Source: UBA2357 sp041678045 (lineage in GTDB: Bacteria > Pseudomonadota > Gammaproteobacteria > Burkholderiales > Rhodocyclaceae). Taken from it: DNA of 64,000 nucleotides. A model generated the notes under the pieces. That model was not told where the DNA came from. It did not search any database and saw only the letters and a list, made by a program, of their open reading frames with translations. Positions 9,360 through 18,476 of the stretch are shown piece after piece (positions within the stretch are counted from its first letter, which is position 1; each line of letters starts with the position of its first letter). The translations under genes were made by a program, and so were the position numbers. Where the stretch lies: positions 1-64,000 of the forward strand of contig JBAYOV010000016.1 of NCBI GenBank assembly GCA_041678045.1, given 5' to 3'.

Positions 9360-12242
9360 ACCGGCCGGTGCCATGCGGGTTCGCGCGAGAAAGGCTGCGA
9401 ACTCATCCTCCGGCATCGGTCGGCCAAAATGGTAGCCTTGGGCCTCGTCACAGCCGAGTTGCCGCAACGGGGCCAGCATGTCGACCGATTCCACGCCTTC
9501 TGCAATCGTGCGCAGGCCCAGGTTGCGTGCCAGTTGCGCGATGGTGGTGACCAGCGCAGCACTGTCGTCGTCCTTCATCATGTCACGCACGAAGGACTGG
9601 TCGATCTTCAGCTTGTCCACCGCAAAGCGCTTCAGGTAGGACAGGCTCGAATACCCCGTGCCAAAGTCGTCGATGGACAGTTTCAGGCCAAGCGCCTTGA
9701 GGTCGCTGATCGTCTGCAGGATGTCTTCCACATCGCCAATGAGCAGCGACTCGGTGAGCTCCAGTTCCAGACATTCGGGCGGCAGGCCTGAGGCAACGAG
9801 CGCATCGACCACGGTCTGGCGCAGCTGCGGCTGACGGAACTGCACCGCCGAGAGGTTCACCGCCACCACCACCGGCGTGCCCCCCACCCGCTGCCAGCCA
9901 GCGGCCTGCTGGCAGGCCTGTTGCAGCACCCAGGCGCCGATCGGCACAATCAGCCCGCTGTCCTCGGCCAGTGGAATGAAGCGGTTCGGCGGCACCATGC
10001 CGAGCTCCGGATGATGCCAGCGGATCAGCGCCTCGGCACCCACCAGTTCGCCAGAGGTCAGATCGAACTGCGGCTGGTAATACACCTGCAGCTCCATGCG
10101 CTCCAGCGCGCCGCGCAGCCGGCTGAGCAGTTGCAGCCGCTCCAGCGCATCGGCCTGCATCTCCGGGCCGAAGAAGCGGTAGGTGTTGCGCCCTGCCGCC
10201 TTGGCAACGAACATCGCGGTGTCGGCGTTGCGAAACAGCGTGTCGAAATCGGCCCCGTCGCGCGGGAACAGCGCCACGCCAATCGAAATGGTGTTGACCA
10301 GCTCGTGCCCGTCGAGCGTCAGCGGTCGCGAGCATTCGGCCAGCAGGCGATCCACATAGCCGCGCACCGCCTGCTCGTCGGCCACATCCTCAAGCAGGAT
10401 CAGGAATTCGTCGCCGCCAAAGCGGCTGATCAGCCCCTCCTCCCCGCTCAGGGCGCGCAGGCGCTGGCCAAGATGGCGCAGCAGGTCGTCTCCGGTAACG
10501 TGCCCCAGGGTGTCGTTGATGACCTTGAAATTGTCCAGATCCAGATACACCAGCGCGCAGCCTGCCCCACGCCCGGCTGCGGCCGCCAGCCGTCTGGCAG
10601 CGCAGGTTTCAAACAGCAGGCGGTTAGGCAGATTGGTCATCTGGTCGTAGTGCGCCAGGTGTTCGATCCGCGCGGACACCGCCTTGCGTTCGGTGATGTC
10701 GCGCACGAAGGAGAAAAAGCAGGGCATGGGCGCCTGGGTGAGGTAATTCACGCTGATCTCCACATCGCGCACCACCCCGTCGGCACGGCGCCAGCGGCTG
10801 TCGAAGCGGGCCGATCCCTCGCGCACGATCTGCGCCATGGTGCGCCGGATCGCCTCCCTGTCCATGCCCACTTCCAGCTCTTCCAGACGCAGTCCGAGCA
10901 GCTGCTCCCGGGCATAGCCGGTCAGCTCGCAGGTCGCCTCATTCACCTCGATGAGCCGGCCCTGGCGATCCACCACCAACACCGCATCCATGGAGGTGCT
11001 GATCATCGTGCCATAGCGCAATTCCACGCTGCGCAGGTCGGTGACATCCGCTGCAATGCCGCCACTGCCCACGATGCGTCCGTCCTCGTCGAAGAAGGGG
11101 AAGTGCACCGTTTCGAACAGCCGCTCCTTGGCTCCGGTGCGCACCCGCTCGCTGAACACCTGCGGCGTGCCGCTTTCCAGCGTGCGCCGGATGTTGCCGG
11201 ACAGTTCCTGCGCAACGTCCCCCGGCATCAGGTCGAACACCGTGTGGCCAATGATCTGGTCGCGCGACCGCTCCATCAGCGTCTCGAAGGCCGGGTTGGC
11301 CAGGGTGAAGCGTTGCGCCTCGTCGGTGAGGAAGATCACCGCCGGCGAATTTTCCACGAAAGCCGTGGTGAGCGCCTGCGACTCGCGCAGATGCTCGGTA
11401 CGTTCGGCGACCAGGGTTTCCAGGTCGCGTTCACGCACCCTCACCTCGCGAAACATCAGGTCGAAGGGTGCAATCAGCCCGGTGACCAGCACGGCCCGGT
11501 AAATCAGGTAAGTGGATACGAACAGCAAATAGTGACCGAACTCGTTGGCCATGCCGAACACGTCGGCATAGCGGGTGAAGGCCATCTCGGCCAGCGCCCC
11601 GACGAGCAGCGACACCACCAGCAACCACAGCACGTCACGCTCGAAATGCGCGCTGCGCCACAACAGCACCAGCGCGGACAGGACGAACAGGCCGGCAATC
11701 ACATACTCGCTGTAGATCTTGAAGGGCGTCAGGCCACTGCCCTCGATGAAGCAGTCGGGAAAGTAGCCGGCAAAGATCGCGGCCAGCAGCACGCTGACCA
11801 GTCCGGCATACGCCCCCAGCAGGGTGCCCATGCGCAGCGGCCGCCCCAGCCACACGCCGGCAAACAGCATGGAGCCCGCCTCCAGATAGCGGAAGGCGAT
11901 CCACAGCTGGGTCGGCAGATTGGCATCGTGACCGGGGAAAATGCCCATGCCCTTGTAAGACAGGGTGTGCAGCATCTCCAGCCCCGCCACGAACAGCGCT
12001 CCCACACCAAACACCTTCAAAAAGCTGTTCGTGGCCCAGTGCCGGGTATGCCACACCAGCACGAAGATGCCCCCCAGCACCACGATCCGCAGCACTTCCA
12101 CCAAGGTATGGAAGAGCAGGAAATTGAACTGCGCTGCCAGATGCAGCACGCCCAGCGTGACCAGCAGCACGCCGACTTCCCGCAGACCGAACAGGCGGCT
12201 CCCCAACCCCTGCGCGGGCATGTCGATTCTCAGTGTATGCAT
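9348..12242 (-). CDS. Membrane MASE3-like/PAS/GGDEF/EAL protein (cyclic-di-GMP turnover)
   Basis: The 964-aa product has an N-terminal block of about eight hydrophobic helices (residues 20-265) resembling a MASE3-type sensor, two PAS segments (about 290-400 and 405-530), a GGDEF domain (RFGGDEF near 608) and an EAL domain (GAEALIRWHHPE near 737, DDFGTGYSSLSYL later). It can in principle both make and degrade c-di-GMP at the inner membrane. Both signature motifs are intact, so neither half can be called inactive from sequence. The RxxD inhibitory site expected five residues before GGDEF is absent. It is the last gene of a three-gene signalling operon, 35 bases after the REC-GGDEF gene. Family assignment is firm; the sensed signal is unknown. 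Confidence 0.9.
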   Translation of the reverse strand: MHTLRIDMPAQGLGSRLFGLREVGVLLVTLGVLHLAAQFNFLLFHTLVEVLRIVVLGGIFVLVWHTRHWATNSFLKVFGVGALFVAGLEMLHTLSYKGMGIFPGHDANLPTQLWIAFRYLEAGSMLFAGVWLGRPLRMGTLLGAYAGLVSVLLAAIFAGYFPDCFIEGSGLTPFKIYSEYVIAGLFVLSALVLLWRSAHFERDVLWLLVVSLLVGALAEMAFTRYADVFGMANEFGHYLLFVSTYLIYRAVLVTGLIAPFDLMFREVRVRERDLETLVAERTEHLRESQALTTAFVENSPAVIFLTDEAQRFTLANPAFETLMERSRDQIIGHTVFDLMPGDVAQELSGNIRRTLESGTPQVFSERVRTGAKERLFETVHFPFFDEDGRIVGSGGIAADVTDLRSVELRYGTMISTSMDAVLVVDRQGRLIEVNEATCELTGYAREQLLGLRLEELEVGMDREAIRRTMAQIVREGSARFDSRWRRADGVVRDVEISVNYLTQAPMPCFFSFVRDITERKAVSARIEHLAHYDQMTNLPNRLLFETCAARRLAAAAGRGAGCALVYLDLDNFKVINDTLGHVTGDDLLRHLGQRLRALSGEEGLISRFGGDEFLILLEDVADEQAVRGYVDRLLAECSRPLTLDGHELVNTISIGVALFPRDGADFDTLFRNADTAMFVAKAAGRNTYRFFGPEMQADALERLQLLSRLRGALERMELQVYYQPQFDLTSGELVGAEALIRWHHPELGMVPPNRFIPLAEDSGLIVPIGAWVLQQACQQAAGWQRVGGTPVVVAVNLSAVQFRQPQLRQTVVDALVASGLPPECLELELTESLLIGDVEDILQTISDLKALGLKLSIDDFGTGYSSLSYLKRFAVDKLKIDQSFVRDMMKDDDSAALVTTIAQLARNLGLRTIAEGVESVDMLAPLRQLGCDEAQGYHFGRPMPEDEFAAFLARTRMAPAGSEA

Positions 12243-12277
12243 TCAAATCCTGTCGTTTTTGTTGTCCGCCACCACAC

Positions 12278-13459
12278 TCATACAGCCGTCACACCGTCCA
12301 CAGCGTTCCGGTCAGGCTCATCCGTGGCCATCTCCACGCGATTGCGTCCGGCATGCTTGGCACGATACAGCGCCTCGTCCGCCTGCCTGAGCAAAACGGC
12401 ACCGTCGCCGGACCCCGCCGGCACCCTGGAAGCGCCGCCCAGGCTGACCGTGACATGCTCCGCCACGCTGGAGTATTCGTGCCTGAGCGCCAACGCCTCG
12501 ACGGCACGCCGCATGTTCTCGGCAATGCTCTCCACCCCCTGCGCGTCGGTATCGGCCAGCAAGGCGACAAATTCCTCTCCGCCATAGCGTGCGAACAGAT
12601 CTCCCGGGCGATTCAGCGAACCGGCCAGCGCAGCCGCCACCCGGATCAGGCATTCGTCGCCCAGACCGTGACCGTAATGGTCATTGTACGGCTTGAAAAA
12701 GTCGATATCGAGCATTACCAGCCCGAGCGGACGCTGCCCCCGGGCATGACGCGCCACCTCGCGCCCCAGCACTTCGTCGAAATGCCGGCGGTTGGCCACC
12801 CGGGTCAGGCCGTCGCGGCTGGACATCTGCTCCAGCAGGTCGGTACGGATCTTCAGATTGATGTGATTGCGCACCCGCGCCCGCACGGTGGGCAGGTGGA
12901 AGGGTTTGCTGACATAGTCCACCGCGCCCAGATTGAGGCCCTTTTCCTCGTCCTCCACCTCGTCCAGCGCGCTCACGAACATGATCGGAATGTGGCTGGT
13001 GCGCGGATCGTTGCGCAGTTCGCGGCACACGGCGTAGCCATCCATGCCCGGCATCACGATGTCGAGCAGGATCAGGTCGGGCGGATGCTGCCCACGCGCA
13101 ATCTCCAGCGCCTTCTCGCCCTTGCTGGCCACCAGCACCCGGTAATCGTCCTTCAGGCCATTGGCCAGCGCCTTCACGTTGGCCGGCTGGTCATCGACGA
13201 TCAGCACGCTGCGCTGGTTTTCGTCGATGGCCGGCAGCGACGATGCCTGACCGGTCGCCAGCGTGCCGGCCTCGGTGGCAGCGTGCTTGTGTGCGTCGTC
13301 GATGCCGGCCAGCATCAGGCGCGCCAGGCGCAACACCCGTTCGGCACACGCCCGCGCCTGCGGCGACAGGGGTTCGGCAAGCTGCTGCTCACTCAGCGCG
13401 ACGATCTCCAGAAGCGATGCGCGCAGCTCATGGTCGATGCCGTCATCGCGGTAGCTCAT
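12278..13459 (-). CDS. REC-GGDEF response regulator (diguanylate cyclase, PleD/WspR type)
   Basis: I start at the ATG at 13459, which overlaps the stop of the upstream kinase in an ATGA junction; this gives 393 aa. A helical N-terminal segment (about 1-75) precedes a receiver domain (VLIVDDQP; phospho-acceptor Asp in LILLDIVMPGMDGY near 132; K in VSKPF) and a GGDEF domain (DIDFFKPYNDHYGH, RYGGEEF near 293). RPGD lies exactly five residues before GGEEF, so product-inhibition I-site residues are present. The coupling to a hybrid kinase with an Hpt domain makes phosphotransfer to this REC the obvious model: phosphorylated protein would dimerise and make c-di-GMP. Confidence 0.92.
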   Translation of the reverse strand: MSYRDDGIDHELRASLLEIVALSEQQLAEPLSPQARACAERVLRLARLMLAGIDDAHKHAATEAGTLATGQASSLPAIDENQRSVLIVDDQPANVKALANGLKDDYRVLVASKGEKALEIARGQHPPDLILLDIVMPGMDGYAVCRELRNDPRTSHIPIMFVSALDEVEDEEKGLNLGAVDYVSKPFHLPTVRARVRNHINLKIRTDLLEQMSSRDGLTRVANRRHFDEVLGREVARHARGQRPLGLVMLDIDFFKPYNDHYGHGLGDECLIRVAAALAGSLNRPGDLFARYGGEEFVALLADTDAQGVESIAENMRRAVEALALRHEYSSVAEHVTVSLGGASRVPAGSGDGAVLLRQADEALYRAKHAGRNRVEMATDEPDRNAVDGVTAV

Positions 13460-16242
13460 GCCGAAGCTCCATCGGCCTGCATCCATGGCTCGGCCAGCAG
13501 GGCCTGCAGCAGCACTGCAGCCTTGTCAAAATCGAAATCGTCCAGCGTACGTTCCAACCCCGGCAGATGCCGCGCGGACAGCGTAACGGGCAAGCTGGCC
13601 GCGAGCGCCTGCAGGACTTCATCGCCTACGAAGCGATTGTCCTGCACCGCCTGTTCGAGCGCCAGTGCCCGCTGGCGGGCCAGGGCACGATCACCGCCCG
13701 CCTCGGCCTGCACCGCATGTCCTGTCCTGCGGTCTGTTTCGCGGTCTGTCCCGAATTCCGGTGCGGACGACACGATGCACTGGCGGATCAGTTCGCGCAG
13801 CGCGCGAATGGCCGACTCCAGTGCCGCAATCGAGACTTCATCCGGCAAGGCGTCACGCTTCAGCACGGTTTCCAGCGCAGTGGCCGCCTGCGCCAGACGC
13901 CGCGCGGCCAGATTGCCGGCCACGCCCTTGAGGGCATGCAGCCGCCCCTGCAGCGCATTGCGCCGTTCAGCCGTCGCAGCATCGCCGGCCTTGGCCACAA
14001 ACAGGCGCAGGGCCCCGGGCAGGCCGGAAAAGTCTGCATCGATCTGTTCGAGAAAACGCAACAGCAAGCGCTGGTACAAGGCCATGTTGCCGCCCATCTG
14101 CTTTCCGGCCGCCTGCAGGTCCAGACCTGCAGCCGCCGCACCGGACTGCAGGCAGCCTTGCCCGTTCCCCACGGATGAGGCGGGTGGCACGGCAGTCCCC
14201 GGCGCCGGCGCTGCGGCCCCATCGCTCGCCCCACCCGAGCACCCGGCGGGTACCACCTCCGGCAGCCATTGCAGCAGCACCTCAAGCAAGCGCTCGAGTT
14301 CCATCGGTTTGCTCAGATGGTTGTTCATGCCGGCGCGCAGCGCCCGTGCCCGGTCCTCGGTGAGCGCGGCAGCCGTGAGTGCAACGATTGGAATCTGCGG
14401 ATTGAAGGCACGGATCTGTCCGGTGGCGGTATAGCCATCCATCACCGGCATCTGGATGTCCATCAGAATCAGGTCGAACGCACCGCTGCGCGCCATCTCC
14501 ACCGCCTGCAGGCCGTTCGATGCCAGCGACACCTGGAGGCCGAGCTGCATGAGCTGTTCCCGGGCCACTTGCTGGTTGATCGGGTTGTCCTCCACCAGCA
14601 ACACATGACCACGCAGCTGCCTGGGCCGGCCATGCACCTCGACATGCGCGGCGCGCAGCCGGGCCACCTGCTCGTCGGTGCACAACCCGAGCGGCAGTTC
14701 GAAGCTGAAGCTCGCCCCCTGGCCCGGCTGGCTGGATACCCGGATGCCCTCGCCCCCCATGGCCTGCACCAGCCGCTGGCTGATCACCAGCCCCAGACCG
14801 GTGCCGCCAAACTGTCGGGTGATCGAGCTGTCCCCTTGCGAAAATGCAGAAAACAGCAGGGGTTGCTGCTCGGGCCCAATGCCCACCCCGGTGTCGCTGA
14901 CCACAAAACGCACCCGGCACTGTGCATCGTCGCGCGCCTGCTGGGTCACCCTCAGGCCCACCCGTCCCTTGGTGGTGAACTTGATCGCGTTACCGAGCAG
15001 ATTGGTGAGCACCTGACGCAGCCGCATTTCGTCGCCGACATAGGCTTCGTCCAGGCGAAAGTCCAGGTCCCAGTCGAGCACCAGCCCCTTGTCCTGCGCC
15101 ATACCGCTGAACAGGCTGTACATCGCATCGACAAAGCTGCCCAGATAAAACGGCCGGGCCTCAATGAGCAGGCGGCCCGCCTCGATCTTGGAGAAATCCA
15201 GCACGTCGTTGAGGATGCCAAGCAGTTGCCGGCCTACCTGGTGGATCTTGTGCAGCCGTTCCTGCAGGTGCGGTACATCGTTTTCCCACACTGCCGGCGC
15301 ACTCAGGCCGATGATGCCGTTCATCGGCGTGCGGATCTCGTGGCTCATGTTGGCGAGAAACTCGGACTTGGCACGGTTGGCCGCCTCGGCATCGGTGCGC
15401 GCCTGCCGCAAGGCGGCATCGATTTCCTTGCGGGCGGTCACATCGTGAATGTAACCATGCCACAGCACCGAACCGTCCTCCTGGGCCTGTGGGGTGGCCT
15501 GCCCGCTCACCCAGCGCACGCCGCGCAACGGCAGACAGACCCGGTATTCTGCCTGCCACACCGCCAGCGTGTGTTGCGAGCGCGCAATGCTGTCGACGAC
15601 CTGCTGCAGGTCTTCCGGATGAATCCGCTCGAACACTGCAGTCGCATCGTGGCGCAAGGCTTCGGGGCTGAGCTCGTAGATGCTGCGCACACCGCCGGTA
15701 ATGAAGGGGAAGGAACGCGTGCCGTCGGCGGCCACGCGGAACTGGTAGAGCACGCCCGGCACGTTCTCGGCCAGCCGGTTGAGCCGTTCGTGCGCCTCGA
15801 ACAGCTCGGTCTGGTCGAGCAGATATCCGATCAGGCGGGGGGCACCTGCGGACGTCCGATACACCGCACGGGTGTAGTCATACAGCCAGCGATGCGCCCC
15901 CCGCGCATCGCGCAAGCGGTAGTTTTCCGCCCAGTGTGCCAAGCCCTGTGCCAGGGCCTGGTCAATGCCCCGGGCGACGCGTTCGCGGTCGTCAGGATGG
16001 ATCAGGTCGGCGTAGCGGAAGTCGTCGCACATCCACTGCTCGGGCCGATAGCCCAGCACCGACAGCAGGTTGGGCGACACGAACTTCACTGGCCAACCCG
16101 GCTGCGGCTGCCATTCGATCATCAGCACCGGCCCGTCGGCAAACAGCTCACGCTCGGCCAGCGCCTCCCGCACACCACAGGTTTCGTCGTGCAGCACCAA
16201 CGGCGACGAAGCAAGCTGGGACAACTTTGAAAAGAACATCAT
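13456..16242 (-). CDS. PAS-PAS hybrid sensor histidine kinase with REC and Hpt domains
   Basis: Domains in order: PAS with PAC (about 30-155), second PAS (about 160-285), HisKA with NMSHEIRTPMNG (His near 300), HATPase with N box TNLLGNAIKFT, G1 DTGVGIG and G2 FGGTGLGL, receiver with LLVEDNP and MDIQMPVMDGY (Asp near 593), and a C-terminal Hpt with LHALKGVAGN (His near 770). There is no transmembrane segment, so it is probably a cytosolic sensor. All relay residues are present. I start at the ATG ATG pair at 16242 (928 aa); the frame is open to a TTG at 16296, but that lies in promoter-like sequence containing TACAAT. The stop overlaps the REC-GGDEF start by four bases. Confidence 0.92.
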   Translation of the reverse strand: MMFFSKLSQLASSPLVLHDETCGVREALAERELFADGPVLMIEWQPQPGWPVKFVSPNLLSVLGYRPEQWMCDDFRYADLIHPDDRERVARGIDQALAQGLAHWAENYRLRDARGAHRWLYDYTRAVYRTSAGAPRLIGYLLDQTELFEAHERLNRLAENVPGVLYQFRVAADGTRSFPFITGGVRSIYELSPEALRHDATAVFERIHPEDLQQVVDSIARSQHTLAVWQAEYRVCLPLRGVRWVSGQATPQAQEDGSVLWHGYIHDVTARKEIDAALRQARTDAEAANRAKSEFLANMSHEIRTPMNGIIGLSAPAVWENDVPHLQERLHKIHQVGRQLLGILNDVLDFSKIEAGRLLIEARPFYLGSFVDAMYSLFSGMAQDKGLVLDWDLDFRLDEAYVGDEMRLRQVLTNLLGNAIKFTTKGRVGLRVTQQARDDAQCRVRFVVSDTGVGIGPEQQPLLFSAFSQGDSSITRQFGGTGLGLVISQRLVQAMGGEGIRVSSQPGQGASFSFELPLGLCTDEQVARLRAAHVEVHGRPRQLRGHVLLVEDNPINQQVAREQLMQLGLQVSLASNGLQAVEMARSGAFDLILMDIQMPVMDGYTATGQIRAFNPQIPIVALTAAALTEDRARALRAGMNNHLSKPMELERLLEVLLQWLPEVVPAGCSGGASDGAAAPAPGTAVPPASSVGNGQGCLQSGAAAAGLDLQAAGKQMGGNMALYQRLLLRFLEQIDADFSGLPGALRLFVAKAGDAATAERRNALQGRLHALKGVAGNLAARRLAQAATALETVLKRDALPDEVSIAALESAIRALRELIRQCIVSSAPEFGTDRETDRRTGHAVQAEAGGDRALARQRALALEQAVQDNRFVGDEVLQALAASLPVTLSARHLPGLERTLDDFDFDKAAVLLQALLAEPWMQADGASA

Positions 16243-16454
16243 CGGCGCCCCATGATGACCATCAAGGTACACGAAACGATTGTAGCAGCCCGTCAACCGG
16301 TCGCCCGTAAATCACGCAGAATGAGGCCAGAGTCGGTGTTCGGACAACTTCTCCCCATCCATGCAAGAATCTGTCCAGCCAACTTGTCGAACCGGCCCAC
16401 CACCGCGACCAGAGCCTGACTGTCGCACTGAACTCAACACAGGAAACCCACTCC

Positions 16455-17567
16455 ATGAAGACCTTGTTCGATCCTCTCGTCGCAGGCGAACTGAAACTCG
16501 CCAACCGCATCGCGATGGCCCCGCTCACCCGTAACCGTGCCCCGGGTGCGGTACCGACGCGCATGACGGCCACCTACTATGCCCAGCGCGCCAGCGCCGG
16601 ACTGTTGATCACCGAGGCCACCGCGATCAGCCATCAGGGGCAGGGGTACTCCAACGTCCCGGGGTTGTATGCGCCCGGGCACATTGCCGGCTGGCGACAG
16701 GTCACCGATGCGGTGCACGCAGCCGGCGGCACCATCGTCACCCAACTCTGGCATGTCGGGCGCGTGTCGCATACGGCGCTCCAGCCCGGGGGCGCGGCGC
16801 CAGTGGCGCCTTCGGCGATCACGGCACACACCAAGACCTACCTCATTGATGAAGATGGCAGTGGCAGCTTCGTGCCCACTTCGGCACCGCGAGCCCTTGC
16901 CCTGGAGGAGATTCCCGGCATCGTCGAGGATTACCGGCGTGCTGCGCGGGCAGCCATCGAGGCAGGTTTCGATGGTGTTGAAATACATGCGGCCAATGGT
17001 TACCTGATCGACCAGTTCCTGCGCTCAGGGAGCAATCACCGCACCGACCGCTATGGCGGCACCATCGAGAACCGCGGCCGGTTACTGCTGGACGTCGTGG
17101 AAGCCGTCGTTGGCGAGATCGGCCCGGGCCGTGTCGGCGTCCGCATCTCGCCTGTGGCGCCGGCCAACGACGTTGCCGATCCCGACCCCCAGCCCCTGTT
17201 CACCCATGTGGTCGAACAACTGGCCCGCTGGCCGCTGGCCTACCTTCACGTCATTGAAGGGGCAACCGGCGGGGCGCGCGATTTTCAGCAAGGCGAACAG
17301 CCCTTCGATTACGCAGCCTTGCGGGCGGCCTATGAACAGGCGGGCGGCACGGGCGCATGGATGGTGAATAACGGCTATGACCGCGCGCTTGCAATGGCAG
17401 CGGTCGCCGAGGGGCGTGCCGATGTCGTCGCCTTCGGCAAGGCCTTCATCTCCAACCCCGATCTGGTCCGCCGCCTGCGGGAACAGGCCCCGCTCAACCC
17501 CTGGGACAGCGAGTCCTTCTATGGCGGCGGCGAACGAGGCTACACCGATTACCCGGTGCTTGACTAA
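16455..17567 (+). CDS. nemA: Old Yellow Enzyme family ene-reductase (NemA-like)
   Basis: The 370-aa protein matches FMN-dependent Old Yellow Enzymes over its full length: N-terminal LFDPLVAGELKLANRIAMAPLTR, substrate-anion pair in HAANGYLIDQFL (H178 and N181) with proton-donor Tyr183, the RSGSNHRTDRYGGTIENR loop, and C-terminal FGKAFISNPDLVRRL. It should reduce activated alkenes such as N-ethylmaleimide or nitro compounds with NAD(P)H in the cytosol. AGGAAA precedes the ATG. No TetR-type repressor (NemR) lies next to it; it stands alone, divergent from the kinase operon. NemA and XenB-type enzymes cannot be separated with certainty here. Confidence 0.93.
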   Translation: MKTLFDPLVAGELKLANRIAMAPLTRNRAPGAVPTRMTATYYAQRASAGLLITEATAISHQGQGYSNVPGLYAPGHIAGWRQVTDAVHAAGGTIVTQLWHVGRVSHTALQPGGAAPVAPSAITAHTKTYLIDEDGSGSFVPTSAPRALALEEIPGIVEDYRRAARAAIEAGFDGVEIHAANGYLIDQFLRSGSNHRTDRYGGTIENRGRLLLDVVEAVVGEIGPGRVGVRISPVAPANDVADPDPQPLFTHVVEQLARWPLAYLHVIEGATGGARDFQQGEQPFDYAALRAAYEQAGGTGAWMVNNGYDRALAMAAVAEGRADVVAFGKAFISNPDLVRRLREQAPLNPWDSESFYGGGERGYTDYPVLD

Positions 17568-17607
17568 CGCGCTTGCGACATGGGGTTTTGGAGACAAGCC
17601 GGTATCG

Positions 17608-17708
17608 TTATTGACCCGGCCCTTAAAGTCACTGCCAACCGTTTGTGCTGAGCGCTTCGTCGATTTCAGGGCGAACGGAGACAGCATACTCAAGGGCCGG
17701 GTTGATAA
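17608..17708. repeat. Inverted-repeat element with REP core, copy 1 (partly deleted)
   Basis: About 101 bases bounded by TTATTGACCCGGCCCTT and its near inverse AAGGGCCGGGTTGATAA. The inside contains CACTGCCAACCG and a degraded CTGAGC...TTTCAGGGCGAACGG core. Read in the opposite orientation it matches the element at 62494-62620 almost base for base at both ends but lacks roughly 26 central bases. It lies in the gap between the Old Yellow Enzyme gene and the convergent PNPOx-like gene. Non-autonomous mobile repeat is inferred. Confidence 0.8.
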
Positions 17709-17725
17709 TAAGCGCAAGGCGGCCT

Positions 17726-18382
17726 TCAGCCCCGGTGATCGAAACGTGTCACCGGCACCGCGGGTACCGCGCTGTCCTCTTCGGTGCGCGGTATCCCGGT
17801 GACCGGGCTGAGCGGAATCACGCCGGCCCAGACCGGCCAGCCCAGATCCTCCTCATCGTCCCTCACGCCCATATCACGCACCTTGGCCGACGCCTCGGCG
17901 AGCGGAAGGCGCAACACGCCGGTGGCGTTCAACTCCTTGTCGTTGATCGGGCGCAGCGTCTCCCAGCGTTCGGGATACAGGCCATCGATGAAGGCCTTCA
18001 GGCTGCGCAGCTTCTCGACAGGGTCGGTCACCCACTCAAAACGGCCATACACCACCACCGAGCGGTAGTTCATCGAGTGATGCATGGCCGAGCGCGCCAG
18101 CACCAGCCCATCGGCCAGCGCAATCGTGACGCAGGCCTCCCCCTCCGTCAGCGCCTTCATCAGGCGTGACGCCCTGGCACCATGGATGTACAGGTACGCC
18201 CCCTCGCGCCAGTGCGTCGTCGGGATGGCATGCACCACGCCATCGAGCTGGAAGGCCACGTTACAGATGAGCGCTGCATCGACGATGGCAGCAATGGTTT
18301 CGGCGTCGTAGTGCGCGCGATCCGGTATGCGACGGATGCGGGTGCGCGATGAGGGCGCGGTCGGTGCAACGGATGCAGACAT
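17726..18382 (-). CDS. Pyridoxamine 5'-phosphate oxidase-like FMN-binding protein
   Basis: The 218-aa protein has the split-barrel PNPOx-like pattern: AALICNVAFQLDGVVHAIPTTHWREGAYLYIHGARASRLMKAL near the N terminus, then CVTIALADGLVLARSAMHHSMNYRSVVVYG, as in the Pyridox_ox_2/nitroimidazole-resistance-like group. The family binds FMN; the substrate here is unknown and true pyridoxine oxidation is not implied. It is divergent from a MocR-type regulator 94 bases away, a common arrangement, so it is probably that regulator's target. Start ATG at 18382 has GGAG about 11 bases upstream. Confidence 0.85.
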   Translation of the reverse strand: MSASVAPTAPSSRTRIRRIPDRAHYDAETIAAIVDAALICNVAFQLDGVVHAIPTTHWREGAYLYIHGARASRLMKALTEGEACVTIALADGLVLARSAMHHSMNYRSVVVYGRFEWVTDPVEKLRSLKAFIDGLYPERWETLRPINDKELNATGVLRLPLAEASAKVRDMGVRDDEEDLGWPVWAGVIPLSPVTGIPRTEEDSAVPAVPVTRFDHRG

Positions 18383-18476
18383 GATGGCAGGGCTCCAGTG
18401 TGTGTCGATACCGTCACTCTATCGGCCGCATGGTACCCTTCGTAGTGCCACTCAAAGAACGATCAATGGAGCCACG
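18383..18476. promoter_or_regulatory. Divergent promoter region, candidate MocR operator
   Basis: This 94-base gap between divergent PNPOx-like and MocR genes must hold both promoters. It contains TGGTACCC and GTAGTGCCAC a few bases apart (about 18431-18451). These resemble the short GTxCxA-type half-sites bound by MocR proteins, but the match is by eye and weak. Confidence 0.35.

Noticed and set aside
9921..16230. Plus-strand frames of several hundred codons (9921-12587, 12233-14434, 14269-16230)
   Set aside because: Antisense to the PAS/GGDEF/EAL, REC-GGDEF and histidine kinase genes, which carry full catalytic motifs.
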